A DNA stretch of 64,000 nt from NCBI GenBank assembly GCA_963809795.1, contig CAWELN010000008.1, positions 186,001-250,000 of the forward strand, written 5' to 3'. This stretch comes from DASUAS01 sp963809795 (GTDB lineage Bacteria > Actinomycetota > Acidimicrobiia > IMCC26256 > DASPTH01). Below the pieces are notes generated by a model. It was given only the letters and a program-made list of their open reading frames with translations. It did no database searches and was not told where the DNA came from. Below, piece after piece: positions 57,459 to 64,000 of this stretch. Both the position numbers and the translations under genes were made by a program. How positions within the stretch are numbered: position 1 is the stretch's first letter; each line of letters opens with the position of its first letter.

Positions 57459-58610
57459 CTAGAGGGCCTGGCCGACGGCCTTGCCGATGCCGAACGTGAT
57501 GAGCGCGACCACCGCCCCGATCAGCGCCATGCGCAACCCGGCGCGGCCGGCGTGGCGCCCGGTGAAGATCGACGTCGCCGCGCCGACGCCGAACAGCGCC
57601 ACCACCGAGAGCACCGCGGCCACGACGGTGGGCGCCGCGCCGCTGCCGAACAGGAACGGGATCACCGGCAAGGCGGCGCCCAGCGCGAAGGCGGCGAACG
57701 ACGAGATCGCCGCCGTCCACGGCGAACCGAGCGTGCTCGGATCGAGCCCGAGCTCCTCCCGCGCCAGCGTGTCGAGCGCGATGTCGTTGCGGTTCATGAT
57801 CGTGTCGACCAGCGTGCGCGCGGCCTCGGGCGCGATGCCCTTGGCCCGGTAGATCATCTCGAGCTCGTCACGCTCCTCCGCCGGGAAGGCGCGCAGCTCC
57901 TCCTGCTCGATGCGCAGCTCGTTCTCGTAGAGCTCGCGCTGCGACCGGATCGAGATCCACTCCCCCGACGACATCGAGAACGCACCGGCGACCAGCCCGG
58001 CGATGCCGGCGAGCAACACGATGCTGTTGTTGGTGGTCCCGCCGGCGACGCCCATCACGAGCGAGAAGTTCGACACCAGCCCGTCGTTGATGCCGAACAC
58101 GGTTGCCCGCAGCACCCCGCCGATCTCGGCGCGGTGACGACCCTCGGCGCGCGCGATGCGGCCACCCTCGGGGATGCCCTGCATCGCCGCGATGGTGCGG
58201 CCCGCGGCCGCCTCCTGCTGCGCCATGGCGTCGGTCGCTTCGGCGTCGGAGCGGTAGCGGTCGGCCTCCGCCGCCTCGGTGCGCAGCATGAGCGGGAGCA
58301 CCGCCTCGGTGCCGAGGTGCCGCGCCAGGAAGCACAGCGCGCGCACCCGGAACGGGACGCGCGGCTGGCGCGGCTCGACCCCCGACTCGCGCAGCAGTCG
58401 CGCCCAGTGCGCGGCGTGACGTTCCTCGGCGGCCGCGAGTTGGAGGAACACGGCGCGTCGTTGGTCGTCGGCGTACTCGGCGAGCCCGCGGAACAGCGCG
58501 CCACCGTTCACCTCGTCGGCGTACATGTCGCGCAACCGGTCGATGCGCTTCGCGTCGATCGCCGCCTTCGCCACGACGTGAACGCTACCCACTCGCACCC
58601 GTTCGAGCAT
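57459..58610 (-). CDS. ferritin-like / VIT1-CCC1 family metal transporter
   Basis: 383 residues. An N-terminal rubrerythrin-like helical domain of about 130 residues (RLRDMYADEVNGGALFRGLAEY, AAAEERHAAHWARLLRESG) carries the E-x-x-H pattern for a di-iron site. A CCC1 domain follows (LRATVFGINDGLVSNFSLVMGVAGG, AGAFSMSSGEWISIRSQRELYENEL) with five hydrophobic helices. The yeast and plant homologues move iron or manganese into vacuoles. The bacterial fusion form is thought to export or sequester iron sensed by the ferritin-like domain. A perfect inverted repeat covers its start codon. Confidence 0.9.
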   Translation of the reverse strand: MLERVRVGSVHVVAKAAIDAKRIDRLRDMYADEVNGGALFRGLAEYADDQRRAVFLQLAAAEERHAAHWARLLRESGVEPRQPRVPFRVRALCFLARHLGTEAVLPLMLRTEAAEADRYRSDAEATDAMAQQEAAAGRTIAAMQGIPEGGRIARAEGRHRAEIGGVLRATVFGINDGLVSNFSLVMGVAGGTTNNSIVLLAGIAGLVAGAFSMSSGEWISIRSQRELYENELRIEQEELRAFPAEERDELEMIYRAKGIAPEAARTLVDTIMNRNDIALDTLAREELGLDPSTLGSPWTAAISSFAAFALGAALPVIPFLFGSGAAPTVVAAVLSVVALFGVGAATSIFTGRHAGRAGLRMALIGAVVALITFGIGKAVGQAL

Positions 58611-58651
58611 CCGTCAGTTCGCTGTCGTATGCGCAGGTGTACTGACGGATG
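58608..58651. promoter_or_regulatory. 11-bp inverted repeat over the VIT1-type gene start
   Basis: CATCCGTCAGT (58608-58618) and ACTGACGGATG (58641-58651) are perfect inverted complements, 22 bases apart. The ATG of the transporter gene lies in the first arm. It could be an operator for a metal-responsive repressor, or an mRNA stem that hides the start codon. It also lies in the short gap after truA. Confidence 0.45.
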
Positions 58652-58668
58652 TTCCGCGGTGTGGTGGG

Positions 58669-59462
58669 TCAGTAGCCGACTTCCCAGAGGCACAGTCCGT
58701 GAGGTGCGCCTACCCTTCCCGCCGCGTTGCGGTCGCGCGCGCGCAACAGCTGCAGGAGGTCACCGGCGCGGATCTTGCCCGCGCCGACGTCGACGAGCGT
58801 GCCCACGATCGAACGCACCATCTGCCAGCAGAACGCGGTGGCGGTGATGTCGTAGCGGAGCACGCCGTCGCCGAGGTCGTGCCAGCACGACTCGAGCACC
58901 CGGCGCACCGTGGTCGAACCGGCGGGACCCTTGCGGCAGAACGTGGCGAAGTCGTGCTCACCGAGGAACGGGTCGGCCCCCAGCCGCAGCAGCCTGAGGT
59001 CGAGCGGCTCGGGGAGCCACCACGCGGTGCGGGCCAGGAAGGGATCGGGCGCGGGCCGGTTCACGATCGTGTAGCGGTACGCGCGCCAGCGGGCGGAATG
59101 GCGGGCGTCGAAGTCGCGGTCGACCAGCGCCGCCGTGCGCACGACCACCTCGGGTCCCAGCTGGCGGGTCACCGCGTGGGCGACACGCTCGGGGTCGATG
59201 TCGGCATCGCCGTCGACCGGGACCGACACCACCTGACCCCACGCGTGCACACCGGCGTCGGTGCGCCCCGCGCACGACAGCGACAGGTCGTCGACCCGCA
59301 GCACCCGCCCGAGTGCGTCGCGCAGCACGCCCTCGACCGTGCGCGTGTCGGGCTGCGCGGCGAAGCCGTGGAAGTCGGTCCCGTCGTAGCGCGACGGTGA
59401 GCTTGAGGACCGACGGACCCGCCCGGAGCCGACGTCGGCTCGTCGAGCGAGAGCTGGTTCAC
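58669..59462 (-). CDS. truA: tRNA pseudouridine synthase A, frame change near the N-terminus
   Basis: YDGTDFHGFAAQPDTRTVEGVL is the N-terminal fold motif, and SCAGRTDAGVHAWGQVVSV contains the catalytic aspartate. RYTIVNRPAPDPFLARTAWW and FCWQMVRSIVGTLVDVGAG are conserved. GTG 59462 overlaps the rplQ stop (GTGA), the usual coupling, and starts MNQLSLDEPTSAPGG. The beta strand LKLTVA just before YDGTDF is in another frame, so one or two indels lie between about 59390 and 59415. TruA makes pseudouridine at positions 38-40 of tRNA anticodon arms. Confidence 0.92.
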
Positions 59463-59809
59463 ACCAATTCGACGCGCGCCATGGGCGCGTTGTCACCGGG
59501 ACGCGGACCCAGCTTCAGGATGCGCAGGTAGCCACCCGGGCGGTCGCGGTAGCGCGGGCCGATCTCGGCGAACAGCTTGTGCGTGACGTCCTGGTCGTGG
59601 ATGGTCGCGATCACTTGACGCCGCTGGTGCACGCCGCCGGTCTTGGCCTTGGTGATGAGGTGCTCGGCGTAGGGCCGCAGTGCCTTCGCCTTCGCCACGG
59701 TGGTGACGAGGTAACCGGCCTCGAACAGGCTCGACGCCATGTTCGCCATGATGAGCCGCTGGTGGGCCGGGTCACGCCCGATGCGCGGACCCTTCTTGGG
59801 GGTCGGCAT
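59459..59809 (-). CDS. rplQ: 50S ribosomal protein L17
   Basis: 116 residues. GPRIGRDPAHQRLIMANMASSLF and LRPYAEHLITKAKTGGVHQRRQ are L17 signatures. GPRYRDRPGGYLRILKLGPRPGDNA ends the conserved part, with no long C-terminal extension. It lies 2 bases after rpoA. Confidence 0.96.
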   Translation of the reverse strand: MPTPKKGPRIGRDPAHQRLIMANMASSLFEAGYLVTTVAKAKALRPYAEHLITKAKTGGVHQRRQVIATIHDQDVTHKLFAEIGPRYRDRPGGYLRILKLGPRPGDNAPMARVELV

Positions 59810-59811
59810 GG

Positions 59812-60744
59812 CTACTCCTTGGTCCGCAGGGCGAGGCCCCGCTCGTCGAGCTTCTGGAGCACCTCGTCGAGCGACTTCGAACCGAAGTTCGTGATCGCGA
59901 GGAGGTCGTCCTCGGTCTTCTGCACCAGCTGGCCGATGGTGTCGACCCGGGCGCGCTTCAGGCAGTTGCGGGGGCGCTCGGACAGCTCGAGCTCCTCGAT
60001 CGGCAGCTCGAGGTCGGGTGACGCGGTCGACGGCGCGACCTCGCCCAGCTCGAGCCCACGGGGCTCGTCGCTCAGGTCGGCGACCAGCGCCACGAGGTTG
60101 CGCAGCGTGTCGCCCGCCGACGACAGCGCGTCACGCGGCGAGATCGAACCGTCGGTCTCGATCTCGAGGGTGAGCTTGTCGTAGTTGGTGGCCTGCTCGA
60201 CGCGGGTCGGCTCGACCGAGAACGCCACCCGCCGCACCGGCGAGAAGATGGCGTCGACCGGGATGAGGCCGATGGTCGACGTGCGCTTGTTGCGCTCGGC
60301 CGACAGGTAGCCGCGGCCCTGCTCGACGGTGAGGTCGAGGGCGAGGCGGCCCTTGGCGTTGACCGTCGCCAGGTGCAGCTCGGGGTTGAGGACCTCGACG
60401 TCGGCGGTGGTCTGGATGTCGCCGGCGGTCACCTCACCGGGGCCGCGCGCGTCGAGGCGCAGGGTCACCGGCTCCTCGGCCGAACAGGTCAGCACGAGGT
60501 CCTTGATGTTGAGGATGAGGTCGGTGACGTCTTCCTTCACCCCGGGGATGACGTCGAACTCGTGGAGCGCTTCGTCGAAGCGCACCTGGGTGACGGCGGC
60601 GCCGGGGATCGACGACAGCAGGGTGCGGCGGAGGCTGTTGCCGAGCGTGTGGCCGAAGCCCGGCTCGAGCGGCGCGATCGTGAACTGCTGGAGGTTGCCC
60701 TCGGCCTCGCCGGCCTCGACTTGGGGACGCTGGATGATGAGCAT
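59812..60744 (-). CDS. rpoA: RNA polymerase alpha subunit
   Basis: 310 residues from ATG 60744. The N-terminal dimerisation domain has FTIAPLEPGFGHTLGNSLRRTLLSSIPGAAV (in two parts) and GYLSAERNKRTSTIGLIPVDAIFSPVRRV. After a linker, the C-terminal domain has LELSERPRNCLKRARVDTIGQL and NFGSKSLDEVLQKL, which contacts UP elements and activators. Normal length. Confidence 0.97.
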   Translation of the reverse strand: MLIIQRPQVEAGEAEGNLQQFTIAPLEPGFGHTLGNSLRRTLLSSIPGAAVTQVRFDEALHEFDVIPGVKEDVTDLILNIKDLVLTCSAEEPVTLRLDARGPGEVTAGDIQTTADVEVLNPELHLATVNAKGRLALDLTVEQGRGYLSAERNKRTSTIGLIPVDAIFSPVRRVAFSVEPTRVEQATNYDKLTLEIETDGSISPRDALSSAGDTLRNLVALVADLSDEPRGLELGEVAPSTASPDLELPIEELELSERPRNCLKRARVDTIGQLVQKTEDDLLAITNFGSKSLDEVLQKLDERGLALRTKE

Positions 60745-60815
60745 GGGTGCATCGCCTCTGATCTGGTGATCTGGCCTGCCCGGTCCGCGGCCGCCGCGGA
60801 CGGAGGGGACGGGGA

Positions 60816-61439
60816 TTACTTGGAGTAGAGCTCGACGATGAGCTGCTCGCGCACGGGCACGTCGATCTGCTCCCGCAGCGGGAGGTCGCGCACCTCCGCC
60901 CTGAAGTCGGCGGGCGTGACGTCGAGCCACATCGGCACGCCCCGGTCGAGCGTGTCGACGTTGTGGCGCAGCACGATCATCTTCTGGGCCTTGGGCGACA
61001 TCTGGACCACGTCGCCCTTCTTGACCTGGTACGACGGGATCGTCACCCGCTTGCCGTTCACGAGCACGTGGCCGTGGCGCACGAACTGTCGCGCCTGGTT
61101 GCGGCTGGCGGCGAAGGCGGTGCGGAACACGACGTTGTCGAGCCGCAGCTCGAGCATCCGCAGCAGGGTCTCGCCGGTGATGCCCTTCTCGCCGGCCGCC
61201 TCGGCGTACATGTTGCGGAACTGCTTCTCGAGCACGCCGTAGATGCGGCGGGCCTTCTGCTTCTCACGCAGCTGGAGCAGGTACTCGCTGTCGCGGATGC
61301 GACCACGACCGTGTTGACCCGGCGGGTAGGGCTTCCGCTCGACCGGGCACTTCATCGTGTCGCACTTGGGGCCCTTGAGGAACAGCTTCATCCGCTCGCG
61401 TCGGCAGAGCCGGCAGACCGGTCCGGTGTAACGCGCCAT
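60816..61439 (-). CDS. rpsD: 30S ribosomal protein S4, zinc-binding form
   Basis: 207 residues. MARYTGPVCRLCRRERMKLF and GPKCDTMKCPVERKPYPPG contain Cys9, Cys12, Cys26 and Cys31, the zinc-binding (C+) type. RMLELRLDNVVFRTAFAASR and QFVRHGHVLVNGKRVTIPSY form the S4 RNA-binding domain. S4 also starts 30S assembly. Confidence 0.97.
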   Translation of the reverse strand: MARYTGPVCRLCRRERMKLFLKGPKCDTMKCPVERKPYPPGQHGRGRIRDSEYLLQLREKQKARRIYGVLEKQFRNMYAEAAGEKGITGETLLRMLELRLDNVVFRTAFAASRNQARQFVRHGHVLVNGKRVTIPSYQVKKGDVVQMSPKAQKMIVLRHNVDTLDRGVPMWLDVTPADFRAEVRDLPLREQIDVPVREQLIVELYSK

Positions 61440-61442
61440 GAC

Positions 61443-61841
61443 TCAGACCCTCCGCCGCTTGGGCGGCCGGCAGCCGTTGTGCGGGATCGGCGTGACGTCC
61501 TTGATGCCGACGACCTCGATCCCCGTGTTCTGGATCGTGCGGATGGCGGTCTCGCGGCCGGAGCCCGGACCCTTCACCACCACGTCGACCTTGCGCACGC
61601 CGTGCTCCATGGCCCGCCGAGCCGCGGTCTCCGCCGCGAGCTGGGCCGCGAACGGCGTGCTCTTGCGGGAGCCCTTGAACCCGACGTTGCCGGCCGAGGC
61701 CCACGCGATGGTGTTCCCCGACTGGTCGGTGAAGGTGATGATCGTGTTGTTGAAGGACGACTTGATGTGCGCCGTCCCGTAGGCGATGTTCTTGCGCTCG
61801 CGCCGCTTGGGACGTCGACCGCCGGCAGCCGGCTTGGCCAT
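61443..61841 (-). CDS. rpsK: 30S ribosomal protein S11
   Basis: 132 residues. AYGTAHIKSSFNNTIITFTD, then AWASAGNVGFKGSRKSTPFA and GPGSGRETAIRTIQNTGIEV are S11 signatures, ending with PHNGCRPPKRRRV. It starts 24 bases after rpsM ends and 3 bases before rpsD starts. Confidence 0.97.
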   Translation of the reverse strand: MAKPAAGGRRPKRRERKNIAYGTAHIKSSFNNTIITFTDQSGNTIAWASAGNVGFKGSRKSTPFAAQLAAETAARRAMEHGVRKVDVVVKGPGSGRETAIRTIQNTGIEVVGIKDVTPIPHNGCRPPKRRRV

Positions 61842-61865
61842 GCTTGCGTTCCCTCTTCTCTTCTC

Positions 61866-62243
61866 TTACTTCCGGGCCTTCTTGCGGCCGGCGACGGTCT
61901 TCTTCGGGCCCTTGCGCGTGCGCGCGTTGGTGCGCGTGCGCTGACCGCGCACGGGCAGGCCGCGGCGGTGCCGGAGTCCCTCGTAGCTGCCGATCTCGAC
62001 CTTGCGCTTGATGTTCGCGGCGATCTCGCGGCGGAGGTCACCCTCGACCTTCAGGTTCTGGTCGACGTAGCTGCGGAGCTGCGCCACCTCGTCCTCGGTC
62101 AGGTCGCGCACCCGCGTGTTCGGCGAGATCGCCACCGCCTCGCAGATCTCCTTCGAGCGCGTGCGCCCGACTCCGAAGATGTAGGTGAGCGAGATCTCCA
62201 ACCGCTTCTCGCGGGGGATGTCGACACCGGAGATTCGAGCCAA
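61866..62243 (-). CDS. rpsM: 30S ribosomal protein S13
   Basis: 125 residues. MARISGVDIPREKRLEISLT, then IFGVGRTRSKEICEA and GSYEGLRHRRGLPVRGQRTR are S13 signatures, with the basic KKTVAGRKKARK tail. Confidence 0.97.
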   Translation of the reverse strand: MARISGVDIPREKRLEISLTYIFGVGRTRSKEICEAVAISPNTRVRDLTEDEVAQLRSYVDQNLKVEGDLRREIAANIKRKVEIGSYEGLRHRRGLPVRGQRTRTNARTRKGPKKTVAGRKKARK

Positions 62244-62264
62244 CTCAGTACTCCTGCTTCTCGA

Positions 62265-62378
62265 CTAGCCCTGGCGCTGCTTGTGGCGCGGGTTGACGCA
62301 GATGACCCGCACGCTCCCGTGGCGGCGGATCACCTTGCACTTCTCACAGATCTTCTTGACCGACGGACGGACCTTCAT
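62265..62378 (-). CDS. rpmJ: 50S ribosomal protein L36
   Basis: 37 residues read from ATG 62378 to TAG 62265-62267. The protein starts MKVRPSVKKICEKCKVIRRH and ends CVNPRHKQRQG. Cys11, Cys14, Cys27 and His32 bind zinc (C+ form). It sits 12 bases after infA and 21 bases before rpsM, the standard place. Confidence 0.97.
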   Translation of the reverse strand: MKVRPSVKKICEKCKVIRRHGSVRVICVNPRHKQRQG

Positions 62379-62390
62379 CGTGGTTCTCTC

Positions 62391-62615
62391 TCACTTGTAG
62401 CGGTAGGTGATCCGGCCTCGGCTCAGGTCGTACGGCGTGAGCTCGACCTGGACCCGGTCGCCGGGCAGGATCCGGATGTAGTGCATCCGCATCTTCCCGG
62501 AGATGTGCGCGAGCACCTTGTGGCCGTTCTCCAGCTCGACCCGGAACATGGCGTTGGGCAACGGTTCGACGACCGTCCCTTCGACCAGGATCGTGTCGTC
62601 CTTGGGCTTGGCCAG
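62391..62615 (-). CDS. infA: translation initiation factor IF-1, apparent CTG start
   Basis: 74 residues. AKPKDDTILVEGTVVEPLPN, then AMFRVELENGHKVLAHISGK, MRMHYIRILPGDRVQVELTP and YDLSRGRITYRYK complete the IF-1 OB fold. The codon before AKPKDD, where other bacteria have ATG, is CTG (62613-62615), and no ATG, GTG or TTG occurs in frame between it and the nearest upstream in-frame stop. GGTGGGAGAG lies just upstream and could serve as ribosome site. A rare CTG start or a single-base error are both possible. Confidence 0.92.
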   Translation of the reverse strand: MAKPKDDTILVEGTVVEPLPNAMFRVELENGHKVLAHISGKMRMHYIRILPGDRVQVELTPYDLSRGRITYRYK

Positions 62616-62686
62616 GACTCTCCCACCTACTTCGTGTCGGGCGCGCGGAAAAGGCGCGCAAAAGCTTCTAGGAGCCGACCGACCAT

Positions 62687-62714
62687 GCTATATGGTCGGA
62701 CCCCTGTCGAGCAA
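62687..62714 (-). promoter_or_regulatory. probable promoter of the infA-rpoA ribosomal operon
   Basis: On the minus strand TTGCTC (complement of 62709-62714), 16 bases, then TATAGC (complement of 62687-62692). The -10 element is partly enclosed by an inverted repeat CCGACCAT/ATGGTCGG (62679-62686 and 62692-62699), which may be a regulatory site. This would let infA to truA be transcribed separately from adk-map. Confidence 0.5.
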
Positions 62715-62752
62715 TCGGACATTTCGCCCACGGCGTCGAACCGCTCGGTGCG

Positions 62753-63505
62753 CTACCCCGGGAGGGTGAGGACTTCGGGACCGTGGTCGGTGACCGCGAT
62801 GGTGTGCTCGAAGTGGGCGGAGCGCCGGCCATCGGCGGTGACGACGGTCCAACCGTCGTCGAGGAGCCGGGTCGCGGCCGTGCCCGCGTTCACCATCGGC
62901 TCGATGGCGAGCACGTGGCCCTCCTTGAGCTTCAGGCCCCGCCCCGCCGGCCCGTAGTTGGGCACCTGCGGGTCCTCGTGCATGGCGGTGCCGATGCCGT
63001 GCCCGACGTACTCGCGCACGACCGTGAAGCCGGCCTGCTCGGCGATGCCCTCGACCGCGGCGCCGACGTCGCCCAGCCGGTGCCCCTCCACCACCTGGTC
63101 GATGGCCGCCTCGAGCGACCGCCGGGTGACCTCGATGAGGCGCTGGGACTCGTCGTCGATCTCATCGACCGGCACCGTCACCGCGGCGTCGGCGTGCCAG
63201 CCCTCGATGATCGCCCCGCAGTCGATCGACAGGATGTCGCCCGCTTCGAGCACGACGTCGGCGCTCGGGATCCCGTGCACGATCACGTCGTTGGGCGAGG
63301 TGCACACCACCGCGGGGAAGCCGTTGTACCCGAGGAAGTTGGAGCGGGCGCCGCGTCGCTGGAGGACCTCCCGGGCGGCGGCGTCGACGTCGAGCGTGGT
63401 GGCGCCCGGCTTCGCCGCCCGGGTGCAGACCTCGTGCATCTCGGCGACCACCCGACCGGCACGCCGCATGAGCGCGATCTGCTCCCGGTTCTTGCGGGTG
63501 ATCAC
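62753..63505 (-). CDS. map: methionine aminopeptidase, type I
   Basis: 250 residues from GTG 63505, overlapping the adk stop (GTGA). The metal ligands are in DILSIDCGAIIEGWHADAAVT (two Asp), VGHGIGTAMHEDPQVPNYG (His), AIEPMVNAGT (Glu) and SAHFEHTIAVTD (Glu). The N-terminal SH3-binding zinc extension of eukaryotic forms is absent. It removes the initiator methionine. Confidence 0.95.
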   Translation of the reverse strand: MITRKNREQIALMRRAGRVVAEMHEVCTRAAKPGATTLDVDAAAREVLQRRGARSNFLGYNGFPAVVCTSPNDVIVHGIPSADVVLEAGDILSIDCGAIIEGWHADAAVTVPVDEIDDESQRLIEVTRRSLEAAIDQVVEGHRLGDVGAAVEGIAEQAGFTVVREYVGHGIGTAMHEDPQVPNYGPAGRGLKLKEGHVLAIEPMVNAGTAATRLLDDGWTVVTADGRRSAHFEHTIAVTDHGPEVLTLPG

Positions 63506-64000
63506 CGTCGTGAGGGATCGAAGCGCCCGTCGATCTCCTTGACCAGGCGCTCCTGGACCTCGTCGCCGCCGCCGACGCCGTCGACCACGACCAGCTTGCC
63601 GAGGTTGGCGTAGAAGTCGATGATCGGCACGGTCTGGCGGTCGTACACCTCGAGCCGCGTCGCCACGGCCTCCTCGGTGTCGTCGTCGCGCTGCACCACC
63701 TGCCCGCCGCACACGTCGCACGTCCAGTCGACGCCGGGGCGGTGGTTCACGTGGTAGGTGGCACTGCAGCCGACGCAGATCCGCCGGCCGGCGATGCGGT
63801 CGAGGATCGTCTCGGTGGGCACCTCGATGTCGAGCACGAGGTCGAGGGGGTGGTCGTGCAGCACCCGCTCGAGCTCCTCCGCCTGTACCAGGGTGCGCGG
63901 GAAGCCGTCGAGGATGAAGCCGTCCTCCAGCGGACCGCCGGCGGCGAAGTGCTCGTCGACCACGCGGATGACGATCTCGTCGGGCACCAGCTCGCCGGTG
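63502..64000 (-). CDS. adk: adenylate kinase, N-terminus outside window
   Basis: The frame is open to the right edge (TGELVPDEIVIRVVDEHF...), so the P-loop lies beyond 64000. DGFILDGFPRTLVQAEEL is the AMP-binding region. The lid is RIAGRRICVGCSATYHVNHRPG with WTCDVCGGQVVQRDDDTEEA, where four cysteines (CxxC and CxxC) show the zinc-binding lid. Note the actinobacterial order adk-map-infA. It interconverts ATP and AMP with two ADP. Confidence 0.95.
   Translation of the reverse strand, partial: TGELVPDEIVIRVVDEHFAAGGPLEDGFILDGFPRTLVQAEELERVLHDHPLDLVLDIEVPTETILDRIAGRRICVGCSATYHVNHRPGVDWTCDVCGGQVVQRDDDTEEAVATRLEVYDRQTVPIIDFYANLGKLVVVDGVGGGDEVQERLVKEIDGRFDPSRR

Overview
The window is about 64 kb of very GC-rich chromosome, densely coding on both strands. 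Gene content and order point to the Actinomycetota. The ribosomal block runs adk-map-infA-rpmJ-rpsM-rpsK-rpsD-rpoA-rplQ-truA. A second block, rplM-rpsI-glmM-glmS-acpS-nnr-alr-(UDG)-tsaE-tsaB-rimI-tsaD-groES, follows the order known from mycobacteria, as does the pairing of pcrA with sucCD and of purN with purH. The giant GlmS, monomeric Icd, class I aldolase, F420-type oxidoreductase and FadD19-like ligase suggest, as an inference, an Acidimicrobiia-like lineage (Ilumatobacter or Iamia relatives).

Layout. 1-8.3 kb: the end of a cytidylate-kinase-like gene, a DUF222/HNH (13E12-type) gene with a probable leaderless damage-type promoter, and an AddB/AddA-like helicase-nuclease pair. 8.2-13.2 kb: small DUF genes, an F420 oxidoreductase, MltG, an HD-domain protein and an acyl-CoA synthetase. 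13.2-15.7 kb: a low-complexity exported protein overlapping a membrane GAF-GGDEF diguanylate cyclase, with a Crp-type palindrome upstream. 15.9-22 kb, plus strand: rhodanese, ferric-reductase-like haem b membrane protein, glpD, an alkyl-DHAP-synthase-like flavoenzyme and a secreted alpha/beta hydrolase. 22-29.8 kb, minus strand: one long co-directional set purN-purH-folD-(zinc ribbon)-icd-(J protein)-mdh joining purine and one-carbon metabolism to the TCA cycle. 29.9-31.6 kb: small orphan genes, a 32-bp tandem repeat array and a coiled-coil/winged-helix protein. 31.6-40.3 kb, mostly minus: sucCD, pcrA, class I fba, guaB3, Nudix hydrolase and CIRCE-controlled groES. 40.3-54.6 kb, minus: t6A synthesis (tsaD/B/E), rimI, UDG, P1 peptidase, alr, nnr, acpS, glmS, glmM, rpsI, rplM. 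54.7-57.4 kb, plus: a PQQ-type sugar dehydrogenase lipoprotein and an alkaline-phosphatase-superfamily protein whose halves look permuted. 57.5-64 kb, minus: a ferritin-like/VIT1 transporter, then truA back to adk.

Quality caveat. At least ten genes, several normally indispensable (mdh, icd, tsaD, alr, truA), can be read end to end only by changing frame at one or two points. The simplest reading is uncorrected single-base indels in the assembly, so coordinates of those genes span the breaks and are called as CDS rather than pseudogenes.

The most promising unexplained signals are the 32-bp CGATTCG-containing array beside the winged-helix gene; a GTGTCACACC promoter box shared by that gene and the DUF222 gene; the 1143-residue GlmS with extra modules; the permuted phosphatase; and the hairpin repeats at gene junctions. 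No tRNA, rRNA, CRISPR array, insertion sequence or prophage was seen.
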